Positions 43,057-54,474 of a DNA stretch of 64,000 nt are shown piece after piece. Within the stretch, counting starts at the first letter, position 1. Each line of letters opens with the position of its first letter. Below the pieces are notes generated by a model, which was not told the origin of the DNA, ran no database searches, and worked only from the letters and a program-made list of their open reading frames with translations. Both the position numbers and the translations under genes were made by a program. The DNA lies in NCBI RefSeq assembly GCF_003752405.1, contig NZ_RKHK01000001.1:2728001-2792000 (forward strand). Direction: 5' to 3'. The stretch is from Bogoriella caseilytica. Its GTDB lineage: Bacteria; Actinomycetota; Actinomycetes; Actinomycetales; Actinomycetaceae.

Positions 43057-44509
43057 GCCCACCACCGCGACCCCTGCGTCCGCCGATCTCACGCAGCCGC
43101 TCGCGATCTCCACCGATGTGCGGGTGGACCTCGACCCGACGGTGCTGGCTGCGCGCCTGCCGGCCGGGTTCCGGCTCGGCGCCGCGACCTCGTCCTATCA
43201 GATCGAGGGCGCCGAGGAGGCCGATGGCCGCGGCCTCTCGATCTGGGATACCTTCTCCCGCGCCCCCGGGCGTGTTCATCTCGGGCAGACCGGTGCTGTG
43301 GCGATCGACCACTACCACCGGCTCGAAGAAGACGTCGCCCTCATGGCCGACCTGGGGCTGGAGTCCTACCGCTTCTCCGTGGCCTGGCCGCGCATCATTC
43401 CCGACGGCGATGGCGCGGTGGAGCCTCGCGGTCTGGCCTTCTACACCCGACTGGTCGACCTGCTCATCCAGGCCGGTATCGAGCCGGTCGTCACGCTCTA
43501 CCACTGGGATCTGCCGCAGGCGCTGCAGGACCGTGGGGGCTGGGCCAACCGCGAGACGGTTCACGCTTTCGCCCGCTACGCGCGCGTGGTCCAGGAGGCT
43601 CTGGGGGAGAAGGTCAAGGTCTGGACCACGATCAACGAGCCCTGGTGTGCCGCGTACCTCGGCTACGGCAACGGCGTGCACGCCCCAGGGATCACTGACC
43701 CGCGCACCGCCATGCGCGCAGCCCACCATCTCCTGCTCGCGCACGGCGTGGCCACCCAGCAGATGCGTGAGGCGGCGCCCGAGTTCAGCTACGGGATCGT
43801 GCCCAACCTCTACCCGGTGTACCCGGCCACCCAAGATCCGGCCGACGTCGCCGCGGCCGACACGATCGACGCCCTGCAGAATCGGCAGTGGCTCGATCCG
43901 CTGCTGCTCGGGCGCTACCCGGAGGAGATCACCCGCACCCAGCGCCGCTTCGGTGCCGACTCCGCGATCCTGCCCGGTGACCTGGAGCAGATCGCGCAGC
44001 CCTTGGACCTGCTCGGCGTGAATTACTACAGCCAGCACCACGTGGCCGCCGAACCGAATCCGGTCCCGCGCTACAACACCGAGCACCCCGGATCGGAGCA
44101 TGTGCGATGGGTCCGCGGCAATGGCCCGCTCACTGACATGGAATGGACGATCGAACCGCATGGGCTGCGGGACATCTTGATCCGCCTCAGCCGGGACTAC
44201 TCGGCGCCGCCGCTCTTCGTGACCGAGAACGGTGCGGCCTTCCCCGACGTCGTCGCCGACGACGGTTCGATCCAGGATGCCGACCGGAGGCAGTTCCTCG
44301 CCGCGCACATCTCTGCCGTGGTGGAAGCGATCGAGGCCGGGGCGAACGTCACCGGATACACCGCGTGGTCGCTCTTCGACAACTACGAATGGGCCTTCGG
44401 ATACGCCAAGCGCTTCGGCATCGTGCACATCGACTACGAGACGCTCCAGCGCACCCCGAAGGCGTCGGCCCACTGGTACCGCGACCTCATCGCCGCCCGG
44501 CGGCGCTAG
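43046..44509 (+). CDS. GH1 beta-glucosidase (possible beta-mannosidase side activity)
   Basis: Retaining beta-glycosidase (487 aa), intracellular. The barrel begins at GFRLGAATSSYQIEGAEEAD. The acid/base is Glu198 in WTTINEPWCAAYLG and the nucleophile Glu394 in FVTENGAAFPD; YSRF-like SYRFSVAWPRIIP and WSLFDNYEWAFGY are aglycone and glycone site blocks. A 45-residue Thr/Ala-rich N-terminal extension precedes the catalytic domain. It overlaps the DppF gene by 11 bp, so it is co-translated with the importer. Predicted to cleave imported cello- or gluco-manno-oligosaccharides. Confidence 0.95.
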   Translation: MTAEPTTATPASADLTQPLAISTDVRVDLDPTVLAARLPAGFRLGAATSSYQIEGAEEADGRGLSIWDTFSRAPGRVHLGQTGAVAIDHYHRLEEDVALMADLGLESYRFSVAWPRIIPDGDGAVEPRGLAFYTRLVDLLIQAGIEPVVTLYHWDLPQALQDRGGWANRETVHAFARYARVVQEALGEKVKVWTTINEPWCAAYLGYGNGVHAPGITDPRTAMRAAHHLLLAHGVATQQMREAAPEFSYGIVPNLYPVYPATQDPADVAAADTIDALQNRQWLDPLLLGRYPEEITRTQRRFGADSAILPGDLEQIAQPLDLLGVNYYSQHHVAAEPNPVPRYNTEHPGSEHVRWVRGNGPLTDMEWTIEPHGLRDILIRLSRDYSAPPLFVTENGAAFPDVVADDGSIQDADRRQFLAAHISAVVEAIEAGANVTGYTAWSLFDNYEWAFGYAKRFGIVHIDYETLQRTPKASAHWYRDLIAARRR

Positions 44510-44576
44510 CCGGGCGCCGAGCGACATCCTTCCCCCGGGCACTGCGCCCGCACCCGCCTGATTCGACTGGAGCTTC

Positions 44577-47186
44577 ATGACTACCGCGCCTTCGGCCCCC
44601 GCACCCACCCTGCCCGCCCGTATGGACCTCACCGGCGCGTGGCGGCTGTCCCTGATCACTCCGGCCTCGGATGCCCCGGCTGAGGTCACGAGCTGGGGCG
44701 ACATCGCAGCCACCGTGCCGGGCACCGTGCACACCGACCTCATGGCCGCCGGGCTGCTGGAGGACCCGGAGATCGGGACCCGCGAGAACGACCAGCACTG
44801 GATCGGACGCTCGGAGTGGAGCTACCACCGCACCTTCACCGTCGTCCCCGGCGAACACGAGCACACCGAGCTGGTCATGGCCGGGCTGGACACCCTCGCG
44901 GTGGTCCGCGTGAACGGTGAGGTGGTGGCTGAGACCAAGAACCAGCACCGCACCTACCGCGTGGACGTCACCGAGCTGCTGCACGAAGGAGAGAACACCC
45001 TCGAGGTGCGCTTCCGCCCCATCTTCGAGGAGATCGACCGGGTCGAGGGCGAGGTGGGTCTCCTGCCGGCCACCGAAGCCATCCACTACCCCTATGTGCG
45101 CAAAATGGCCTGCAACTTCGGGTGGGACTGGGGGCCACGCTTCATCACGGCCGGCATCTGGCGCGAGATCCACCTCGAGTCCTGGTCATCGGCTCGGCTG
45201 GGCACGGTCATACCCCTCGCCACCTGGGATCAGGACAGCGGCGACGGCGTGCTCGACGTGGCCGCCACCGTCATCGGTTCCCCGGCCACGGCCCGTCTGC
45301 GCGTGACGGCCAGCCGAGACGGTTCCTCCGCCACCACGGAAGAGTCCGTGGGTACCGACGGCGCCTCCGTCCAGCTGCGCGTGCCCCAGGCGGCACCGTG
45401 GTGGCCCAGCGGCTACGGAGACCAGCCGCTCTACGACGTCGTGATCGAACTGCTCGACGCGGACGGCGCCGTGCTGGACCGCGTGACGCGGCGGACCGGG
45501 TTCCGCACGGTGACCACCGTGGAGCAGCCCGATGGCCGCGGCAGCACCTGGGAGACCTCCATCAACGGCCAGCGTGTACCCGTGCGCGGCTACGACTGGA
45601 TCCCGGACACCTGCTTCCCCGCCACCATCACCGAGGAGCGCTACCAGCGCCGCATCGACCAGGCGGTGGCAGGCGGGGCGAACATGCTGCGCGTGTGGGG
45701 CGGGGGGATCTATGAGTCTGCCGCCTTCTACGAGTACTGCGACGCCCGCGGGGTGCTGGTCTGGCAGGACTTCCTCTTCGCCTGCGCGGCCTACCCCGAG
45801 ACCGAGGACTACGCCGCCGAGGTCGAGGGCGAGGCTCGCGACGCCATCCAGGAGCGCGCCCACCACCCTTCGCTGGTGTTGTGGAACGGCAACAATGAGT
45901 GCACCTGGGGCTATCACGACTGGACCTGGTGGCACGACATCCTGCAGGGCAAGGCCTGGGGCGCCCGCTACTACGGCGAGCTCCTTCCCGCGCTGATCGC
46001 CGAGCTGGACCCGTCCCGCCCCTACATTCCCGGCTCACCCTCCTCGGGTGATCTGGAGCAGGCGCCCAATGACGACGCCCTGGGCATCCAGCACCTCTGG
46101 GAGGTGTGGAACCAGCTGGACTACGTCCACTACCGCGACCACGACTCGAGCTTCGTGGCCGAGTTCGGATTCTGCGGGCCGCCGACGTGGGCCACGCTGC
46201 GCCAGGCGGTGCCCGAGGGCGAGCTCACGCTGCAGAACGAGGAGGTCACCCACCACCTGCGTGCCGCCGACGGCGTGATCAAGCTTGATCGGGGCTTGGC
46301 CCAGCATTTCCCGGCACCGGTGCCCGATGCGGTCGGTCTCGGGTGGTCCGACGAGGACTGGCACTACCTCGCCCAGGTCAACCAGGCCCGGGCGCTCACC
46401 CTCGGGGTGGATCATCTGCGTGCCCTGCAGCGCAACTCCGGCGTGGTGGTCTGGCAGCTCAACGACTGCTGGCCGGTGATCTCCTGGGCCGCGGTGGACA
46501 GCGAGGAACGTCTCAAGCCGCTCTGGTACGCCCTGCGCTCCGCTTTCGCCACCCGGCGGGTGACGGTGCAGCCCACGAGCCTGGGCGCGGATGCGGCCAC
46601 CCGCGGCGAGGGTGCGCTCCAGCTGGTGGCCGTCAACGACGAGCCGGGGGAGTGGGAGGCAACCGCCCGCGTGCGCCGCGTGAGCTTCACCGGCGAGGTA
46701 CTTGCCTCCGCAGAGCTCACCCTGACCGCTCCTGCGGCCGGAGTCGCCTCGGTGGAGGTGCCCGCCGACGTGGCCACTCCGGCCGATCCCCGCAGCGAGC
46801 TGATCGTGGTCGACACCGACGGTGCCGGAGGCAGCCCGGGCTTCCCCGGCGGCGGTGTGCAGCGCACCACCTGGTTCTTCGAACGCGACAAGGACCTCGA
46901 CTACCCGCAGGCGCAGTGGGAGGCCAGCGTCACCGAGGTACCAGGCGGGCTCGAGTTGACCGTGCAGGCCACCACGCTACTGCGCGATCTCGCCGTCTTC
47001 CCCGACCGGCTGACCGGCCCGGACGGGACAGCGCTCGGGCCGGAGGCGGCGGCCTCAGATCTGCTGCTCACGGTGCTCCCGGGAGAATCGGTGACCATCA
47101 CCCTGCCCGGTACGCTCCCTGAGCATGCTGAACTGCTGACCTCACGACCCGTGTTGCGCGCGGTCAACGACATCGTCCACCGCTGA
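44577..47186 (+). CDS. GH2 beta-mannosidase
   Basis: Exo-beta-mannosidase (869 aa) of the large GH2 type, intracellular. The N-terminal jelly roll (LTGAWRLSLI, ATVPGTVHTDLMAAG, IGRSEWSYHRTF) and immunoglobulin-like domains precede the barrel. The acid/base is Glu441 in VLWNGNNECTWGY and the nucleophile Glu529 in FVAEFGFCGPPTW. KMACNFGWDWGPRFITAGIW and WQLNDCWPVISWA are specific to beta-mannosidases as opposed to beta-galactosidases. ATG 44577 has GGAG about 6 nt upstream. It follows GH1 by 67 bp and is followed by a terminator. It supports beta-mannan or glucomannan as the pathway. Confidence 0.94.
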   Translation: MTTAPSAPAPTLPARMDLTGAWRLSLITPASDAPAEVTSWGDIAATVPGTVHTDLMAAGLLEDPEIGTRENDQHWIGRSEWSYHRTFTVVPGEHEHTELVMAGLDTLAVVRVNGEVVAETKNQHRTYRVDVTELLHEGENTLEVRFRPIFEEIDRVEGEVGLLPATEAIHYPYVRKMACNFGWDWGPRFITAGIWREIHLESWSSARLGTVIPLATWDQDSGDGVLDVAATVIGSPATARLRVTASRDGSSATTEESVGTDGASVQLRVPQAAPWWPSGYGDQPLYDVVIELLDADGAVLDRVTRRTGFRTVTTVEQPDGRGSTWETSINGQRVPVRGYDWIPDTCFPATITEERYQRRIDQAVAGGANMLRVWGGGIYESAAFYEYCDARGVLVWQDFLFACAAYPETEDYAAEVEGEARDAIQERAHHPSLVLWNGNNECTWGYHDWTWWHDILQGKAWGARYYGELLPALIAELDPSRPYIPGSPSSGDLEQAPNDDALGIQHLWEVWNQLDYVHYRDHDSSFVAEFGFCGPPTWATLRQAVPEGELTLQNEEVTHHLRAADGVIKLDRGLAQHFPAPVPDAVGLGWSDEDWHYLAQVNQARALTLGVDHLRALQRNSGVVVWQLNDCWPVISWAAVDSEERLKPLWYALRSAFATRRVTVQPTSLGADAATRGEGALQLVAVNDEPGEWEATARVRRVSFTGEVLASAELTLTAPAAGVASVEVPADVATPADPRSELIVVDTDGAGGSPGFPGGGVQRTTWFFERDKDLDYPQAQWEASVTEVPGGLELTVQATTLLRDLAVFPDRLTGPDGTALGPEAAASDLLLTVLPGESVTITLPGTLPEHAELLTSRPVLRAVNDIVHR

Positions 47187-47190
47187 CGGT

Positions 47191-47220
47191 CCGGCCCGGA
47201 ATCCCAGGGTTCCGGGCCGG
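47191..47220 (+). terminator. Hairpin after the mannoside operon
   Basis: CCGGCCCGGAA (47191-47201) and TTCCGGGCCGG (47210-47220) form a perfect 11-bp stem with an 8-nt loop, between GH2 and lacI. It may separate the regulator's expression from the operon. Confidence 0.75.
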
Positions 47221-47275
47221 TCGCCTACAGTCCAGTCCGAGAGGTCCGACCTACCAGGAGAAGGGGCGAGCCGCG

Positions 47276-48295
47276 ATGGCCGCACGCGTCACCATTGGCG
47301 AGCTCGCCCGCCGGCTCGACATCTCCACGGCCGCCGTGTCGTACGCCCTGAACGGCCAGTCCGGCGTCAGCGAGGAGACTCGCCAGCGAGTGCGCGCGCT
47401 GGCTCAGGAACTCGGCTACCACCCCAGCTCCTCGGCACGAGCACTCTCCCGGGCGCGTTCCGGCGCCATTGGCGTGGTCCTCACCCGGGCTCCGCAACAG
47501 ATCGGCGTCGAGCCCTACTACATGCAGGTGCTCGCCGGCATGGAGATGGTGCTCGCGGAGTCGGAGATGTCCCTGCTGCTGCGTGTGGTGGACGCCGCTC
47601 CCGGCAACGATCTGGAGGTGTACCGGCGCTGGTCGGCCGAGCGTCGTGTCGACGGCGTGGTGCTCTTCGACGAACGCGAGGACGACGCGCGCTTCGGCCT
47701 GCTGGAGAGCCTCGGCCTGCCGGCGGTGCTGCAGGGCGGGCCGGTCCGGGGTGCGGAACGCTACGTGCCTCCCGATGACGCGGGCAGCGCGCGGCTCATC
47801 CTCGGCCACCTCAGGGAACTCGGGCACCGGGAGGTGCTGCATGTGGGCGGTTTCGGCCAGTTCATGCACGAGCGCCGCCGCTGGCGCTACATCTCGGCAG
47901 AAGCCCAGCGCCAGCAGATGCGTGCCTGTCACGTGGCCAGCGACTACACCCTCGAAGGCGGGTTGGAGGCCACTACCACCATGCTGAGCGGCCCGGACCG
48001 GCCCACCGCGGTCATCTACTCCAACGACCTGATGGCCATCGGCGGTCTGCGTGCCGCACAGGCCGCCGGCGTCTCGATACCCGGGGAGCTCGCCCTGCTC
48101 TCCTGGGACGACTCCTTGCTGTGCACCATCTCCCAGCCGGCGATCACTGCCGTGGACCGTCACCCGCTGGCCTATGGCCGCCGCACGGCGCAGGTGCTGC
48201 TCGATGTGATCGAAGGCCGCGAGTCCACCGTCGAGCCGGAGCCGGTCAACGAGCTGCGCGCCCGCGCCACGACCGTGGCCACACGGCCGGCGTGA
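47276..48295 (+). CDS. LacI-family regulator, probable repressor of the mannoside operon
   Basis: Sugar-responsive repressor (339 aa). Helix-turn-helix TIGELARRLDISTAAVSYAL with hinge ELGYHPSSSARALSRARSGA, then a complete effector domain from IGVVLTRAPQQIGVEPYYMQ to LALLSWDDSLLCTISQPAIT. The ribosome-binding site AGGAGAAGG precedes ATG 47276. Being last in the mannoside gene block, it most likely acts at TTAACCGGTTAA (36952-36963). The effector, perhaps mannobiose or cellobiose, is inferred. Confidence 0.9.
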   Translation: MAARVTIGELARRLDISTAAVSYALNGQSGVSEETRQRVRALAQELGYHPSSSARALSRARSGAIGVVLTRAPQQIGVEPYYMQVLAGMEMVLAESEMSLLLRVVDAAPGNDLEVYRRWSAERRVDGVVLFDEREDDARFGLLESLGLPAVLQGGPVRGAERYVPPDDAGSARLILGHLRELGHREVLHVGGFGQFMHERRRWRYISAEAQRQQMRACHVASDYTLEGGLEATTTMLSGPDRPTAVIYSNDLMAIGGLRAAQAAGVSIPGELALLSWDDSLLCTISQPAITAVDRHPLAYGRRTAQVLLDVIEGRESTVEPEPVNELRARATTVATRPA

Positions 48296-48306
48296 GGGCG
48301 ATGCGC

Positions 48307-48429
48307 TAGGCTCCACGGTGATGTCACACGTGCTGCTCCTTCGGTGCCGCGGCGGGGCCAGGTAAAGGCCGGCTCCTCGTCGCGGCGTTCGCTGTGCCCG
48401 GCCCACCAGCGATGAGGAAGCAGCAGACC
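48307..48429 (+). promoter_or_regulatory. leuA leader/attenuator
   Basis: A -10-like TAGGCT (48307-48312) precedes a short leader ORF with three consecutive Leu codons. Downstream, GGCCGG (48367-48372) can pair with CCGGCC (48398-48403). GGGCC (48355-48359), inside the leader ORF, can pair instead with GGCCC (48400-48404). Mutually exclusive pairings that depend on ribosome position are the hallmark of attenuation. Leucine attenuators upstream of leuA have been described in actinobacteria. Confidence 0.6.
48321..48365 (+). CDS. leuA leader peptide
   Basis: A 14-residue ORF, MSHVLLLRCRGGAR, with Leu codons CTG-CTC-CTT at positions 5-7, ending 64 bp before leuA. Ribosomes stalling there when leucyl-tRNA is scarce would alter folding of the downstream leader RNA and let leuA be transcribed. 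The ATG follows a -10-like box by 8 nt, so the peptide may be translated from a leaderless 5' end. Too short for homology to decide; the call rests on the Leu run, its position and the alternative hairpins. Confidence 0.6.
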   Translation: MSHVLLLRCRGGAR

Positions 48430-50187
48430 ATGAAGACCCAGCACCACATCACCGCGCAACGGCCCTCGGGAATGCCCACGGCCAAGTATCGCGCCTTCGA
48501 GGACGTCAATCCCATCTCCCTGCCGGACCGCACCTGGCCCGATGCGCGCATCACCCGGGCGCCCCGCTGGCTCTCCACCGACCTGCGCGACGGTAACCAG
48601 GCTCTGGTCGAGCCCATGGACGCCGAACGCAAGCGGCGGATGTTCGATCTGCTGGTGGCCATGGGCTACAAGGAGATCGAGATCGGTTTCCCGGCCGCCT
48701 CGCAGACCGACTTCGACTTCGTGCGCTCGCTGGCCGAGCCCGGAGTGATCCCGGAAGACGTCACCGTCTCGGTGCTCACCCAGGCCCGGCCGGACCTGAT
48801 CCAGCGCACGGTGGACTCCTTGGTGGGCATGCCGCGCGCCACCGTGCACATGTACAACGCGACCGCCCCAGTCTTCCGCGACGTGGTGTTCCGTAACGAC
48901 AAGGACTCCACGCGCGAACTCGCCGTGGCCGGCACCCGCGAGGTGGTTGCCCACGCGGAGAAGGTCCTCGGGGACGAGACGATCTTCGGCTTCCAGTACA
49001 GCCCCGAGATCTTCGTGGACACCGAGCTGGACTTCGCCCTGGAGGTCTGTGAAGCGGTGATGGACGTCTGGCAGCCCGGGCCGGGTCGCGAGATCGTGCT
49101 GAATCTGCCCGCCACCGTCGAGCGAGCCACACCCAACGTCTACGCCGACCAGATCGAGTGGATGAGCCGGAACCTCAGCCGCCGCGAGCACATCGCCCTT
49201 TCCCTGCACCCGCACAATGACCGCGGGACCGGAGTGGCCGCCGCCGAGCTGGGCATCATGGCCGGCGCCGACCGGATCGAGGGCTGCCTCTTCGGTCAGG
49301 GTGAGCGCACCGGCAACGTCGACCTGGTGACCCTGGGGATGAACCTCTTCAGCCAGGGCATCGATCCGCAGATCGATTTCTCCGACATCGACCGCGTGCG
49401 GCGCGTGGTCGAGCAGTGCACGCAGATGAGCGTGCACGAGCGCCACCCCTATGGCGGCGATCTGGTCTTCACCTCCTTCTCCGGATCCCACCAGGATGCG
49501 ATCAAGAAGGGCTTCGCCGATCGGGACAGGAAGGTCGCAGCCGCGGGCGGCGAGGACCGTGACGTGGTCTGGGACCTGCCCTACCTGCCGGTGGACCCCA
49601 AGGACGTCGGCCGCAACTATGAGGCGATCGTCCGCGTGAACTCGCAGTCCGGCAAGGGCGGTGTGGCCTACCTGCTCTCGGCCACGCGGAGCCTGGATCT
49701 GCCGCGCCGTCTGCAGATCGAGCTCTCGAGCATTGTCCAGCGCCACAGCGATACTGCCGGCGGGGAGATCTCCGCGGAGCGGCTCTGGGAGATCTTCGCC
49801 GACGAGTACCTCCCGTACAACACCCTCGACAGCTTGCGGCCGTGGGGGCGCCTCTCCCTCGAGGCCACGTCGCTGGTCAGCGCCGGGCAGGGCCAGGAGT
49901 CCGTGCTGGAGCTCACCATCGTGGACAACGGCGTACAGCGGACCCTGACCGGCACGGGGAACGGCCCGATTGATGCCTTCGTCAAGGCTCTGGCCTCCGG
50001 CGGCATCGAGGTGGAGGTGCTGGACTACGCCGAGCACGCGCTGTCCACCGGTGGTGATGCGACGGCGGCCTGCTACGTGGAGTGCCTGGTGGGGGAGCAG
50101 GTGCTGTGGGGTGTGGGAATCGACCCCTCGACCATGTCGTCGTCCTTCAAGGCGATCATCTCCGCCATCAACCGGGCCTTCCGCTGA
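48430..50187 (+). CDS. leuA: 2-isopropylmalate synthase
   Basis: First committed enzyme of leucine biosynthesis, condensing acetyl-CoA with 2-oxoisovalerate. At 585 aa it is the long actinobacterial/fungal type. LSTDLRDGNQALVEPMD starts the TIM barrel with the metal-binding Asp. SLHPHNDRGTGVAAAELG supplies the metal-binding His pair, and GCLFGQGERTGNVDLVTLGM follows. The C-terminal regulatory domain (from about residue 450) is complete and gives leucine feedback inhibition in relatives. ATG 48430 is chosen over 48394/48412 because GAGGAA lies upstream and the protein then begins MKTQ. It is controlled by the leader at 48307-48429. Confidence 0.96.
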   Translation: MKTQHHITAQRPSGMPTAKYRAFEDVNPISLPDRTWPDARITRAPRWLSTDLRDGNQALVEPMDAERKRRMFDLLVAMGYKEIEIGFPAASQTDFDFVRSLAEPGVIPEDVTVSVLTQARPDLIQRTVDSLVGMPRATVHMYNATAPVFRDVVFRNDKDSTRELAVAGTREVVAHAEKVLGDETIFGFQYSPEIFVDTELDFALEVCEAVMDVWQPGPGREIVLNLPATVERATPNVYADQIEWMSRNLSRREHIALSLHPHNDRGTGVAAAELGIMAGADRIEGCLFGQGERTGNVDLVTLGMNLFSQGIDPQIDFSDIDRVRRVVEQCTQMSVHERHPYGGDLVFTSFSGSHQDAIKKGFADRDRKVAAAGGEDRDVVWDLPYLPVDPKDVGRNYEAIVRVNSQSGKGGVAYLLSATRSLDLPRRLQIELSSIVQRHSDTAGGEISAERLWEIFADEYLPYNTLDSLRPWGRLSLEATSLVSAGQGQESVLELTIVDNGVQRTLTGTGNGPIDAFVKALASGGIEVEVLDYAEHALSTGGDATAACYVECLVGEQVLWGVGIDPSTMSSSFKAIISAINRAFR

Positions 50188-50201
50188 GAGGACGTCCGCG
50201 G

Positions 50202-51503
50202 ATGCAGCCCACGACAGGTGCGGCGGGGAGCTGGTCGGCTCCGCCGTCCCGAATGCGGGCTGTCGCCCGTTCTCGGAGCGAAGGGCCGGGTGCCCTCCCG
50301 CCGGGCGCCGGGCCCCTGCACGTGCTGCGCGATTGGACGCTGCCCCAGCCATGGGTGGCCTCGCAAGACCTTGGCATCCTGGGGAAGAGCCCGGGCTTCT
50401 TCGAGGACTCCCTCGGAGTGCTTGCCGAGCCCGGCGGTGCCGTGAGCGTCGCGGTCCATGACGGGCCGCTCCCGGAGTCGATCGCCGCGGTGGCCCAGCG
50501 CCGGGCCCGGCACCGCCCGCCCCCCACGGTGTTGATCGAACGGCGTGCGCTGCGGTGCCCGCCGCCGGTGGCGCTGCGTCGATGGCGCGAGGCGGCGGGG
50601 GAGAGCGAGGCCTCGGGTCGGCCCGCGAGCGGACTGTCCAGTCCGCGCGAGGTGCGCATGGCGACCGCGGGGGTGTACCAGGTTGCCCTGGTGCGCACCC
50701 GGCCCTGGCTGGCTGCCGGCCCCGGAGTGCGGGTCAGCGCCGTGCTGATCATGGACGGCGTCCGTGACGCGCTCGTGCTGACCATGACGTGGGACGACGA
50801 GGACGGCATGGAGGCGCTCGACGCCTTGGCCATACGCACCGTGCAGCAGCTCGGTCTCCAGATCGACCCGCCCCCGGAAATGGCCGCCGAGCTGCTCGCT
50901 CATGCGCCTGGGCGGCAGGCCGGGCGGATCCCCCGGCAGTGGAACGGAGTGTCCACGCCCGCGCGGGCGGGAGCTCCGGCGCTCCGGGCGGTGACGCAGG
51001 GACTGAGCGCCGGAGTCCGGGGTGTGTTCGGGGATCGCTTCGTCATCCCCTGCCTCCTCGTCTGGGTACTCGGCGTGACCGTGCTCGTGGCGCAGGTTCT
51101 CGCGGCCGGGACCGCCGTGGCCAGTGTGGTGGCCACCAGCGTGCTCATCGCGGCCTGTGTGCTCCCTTACCTGCTGGCGTGGCGTGCGTGGACGATCCTG
51201 CACGGTCTGGTCACCGACCCGGTGGACCGCACCATGCGACTCCCCGCACAACGGATGCGACCCACCGGGCTCTGGTACTACCTGGCCACCGCGGCGATCC
51301 TGGGTGCCGCGCTCTTCGTGAGCATGGTCGGAGGGCTGATGGGTGCGCTCCCGATCCGCCAGGGCGCCGCTCTCGTGGCGTGGACTGCTGGGCACGTGCT
51401 GCTGGTGGCGCTGGAGCACCTTCGGCCCGGCACTCCGCGGCTTCGCCGATGGTGGCAACAGCGCGCGTCGGCCCGCCTGGGCGCCGCAACACTGCGAGAA
51501 TGA
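50202..51503 (+). CDS. Unrecognised membrane protein between leuA and recO
   Basis: A 433-aa protein I cannot assign. The first 300 residues are soluble, rich in Arg, Pro and Ala, with an alternating beta-type stretch near residue 200 ([20 protein letters not shown]). The C-terminal third has about four transmembrane helices ([76 protein letters not shown]). The start ATG 50202 has GAGAGGA about 10 nt upstream; the frame is also open inside leuA. It ends 4 bp before recO, implying linked expression. No motif reveals a function; a membrane-anchored sensor or envelope protein is only a guess. Confidence 0.65.
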   Translation: MQPTTGAAGSWSAPPSRMRAVARSRSEGPGALPPGAGPLHVLRDWTLPQPWVASQDLGILGKSPGFFEDSLGVLAEPGGAVSVAVHDGPLPESIAAVAQRRARHRPPPTVLIERRALRCPPPVALRRWREAAGESEASGRPASGLSSPREVRMATAGVYQVALVRTRPWLAAGPGVRVSAVLIMDGVRDALVLTMTWDDEDGMEALDALAIRTVQQLGLQIDPPPEMAAELLAHAPGRQAGRIPRQWNGVSTPARAGAPALRAVTQGLSAGVRGVFGDRFVIPCLLVWVLGVTVLVAQVLAAGTAVASVVATSVLIAACVLPYLLAWRAWTILHGLVTDPVDRTMRLPAQRMRPTGLWYYLATAAILGAALFVSMVGGLMGALPIRQGAALVAWTAGHVLLVALEHLRPGTPRLRRWWQQRASARLGAATLRE

Positions 51504-51507
51504 CACG

Positions 51508-52238
51508 GTGAAGCTCTACCGGGACGAGGCTGTGGTGCTGCGCACGCACAAGCTCGGTGAGGCCGATCGGATCATCACGCTGCTCACCCGCGAGCACGGC
51601 CAGATCCGCGCGGTGGCCAAGGGAGTGCGCCGCACCTCCTCACGCTTCGGTGCGCGCCTCGAGCCCTTCAGCGTGGTGGACGTCCAGCTCCACCGTGGTC
51701 GCAGTCTCGACGTCATCACCCAGGTGGAGACCATTGCCCCGCACGGGCGCAAGCTCGGCGCCGACTACGGCCTCTACACCACCGCCACCGTCATGGCTGA
51801 GACGGCCGAGCGGCTCACCGAGATCGAGGGCGAGCCCGCACCCCAGCAGTACCTGCTGATCGTCGGTGGGCTGCACGCTCTGGCCACCCGCCGCCACGCC
51901 TCCACCTTGGTGCTGGACTCCTACCTGCTGCGGGCCCTGGCTGTCGCCGGATGGGCGGTCAGCTGCTTCGACTGCGCACGCTGTGGCCGCGAGGGACCGC
52001 ACCAGGCCTTCTCCCCGGCCGGTGGCGGCGCCATGTGTGCGACCTGCCGGCCGCCCGGCTCGGCGTCACCGGCGCCCCAGACCATCACGCTCCTAGGTGC
52101 TCTCCTCAGCGGGGACTGGGCGGTGGCCGAAGCCACCGAGCCCATCCACCGCCGGGAGACCTCCGGGTTGGTGGCTGCCTACCTGCAGTGGCATATGGAG
52201 CGCCGGCTGCGGTCCTTGCCCCTGGTCGAGCGAGGGGC

Positions 52239-52242
<4 letters not shown>
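51508..52242 (+). CDS. recO: DNA repair protein RecO
   Basis: Recombination mediator that helps RecR load RecA onto SSB-coated gaps (244 aa). N-terminal OB fold [20 protein letters not shown] and [20 protein letters not shown], a helical middle, and a zinc finger near residue 155-180 with [11 protein letters not shown] and MCATC. Four cysteines are present. GTG 51508 follows the upstream stop by 4 bp and lies 6 nt after GAGAAT, so an internal leaderless promoter is possible. It overlaps uppS by GTGA, the standard recO-uppS arrangement of actinobacteria. Confidence 0.95.
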
Positions 52243-54447
<2,205 letters not shown>

Positions 54448-54474
54448 CGCGGGTGGCGCGCGGGGCTGGGACCC

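Noticed and set aside
44536-44550. Possible terminator between GH1 and GH2 (CGGGC/GCCCG)
   Set aside because: The stem has only five pairs and the two genes clearly belong to one operon.
42788-44743. A 651-codon open frame antisense to GH1
   Set aside because: Shadow of the strongly supported GH1 gene.
48172-50352. A 726-codon open frame antisense to leuA
   Set aside because: Shadow of leuA; no start context, no domain.
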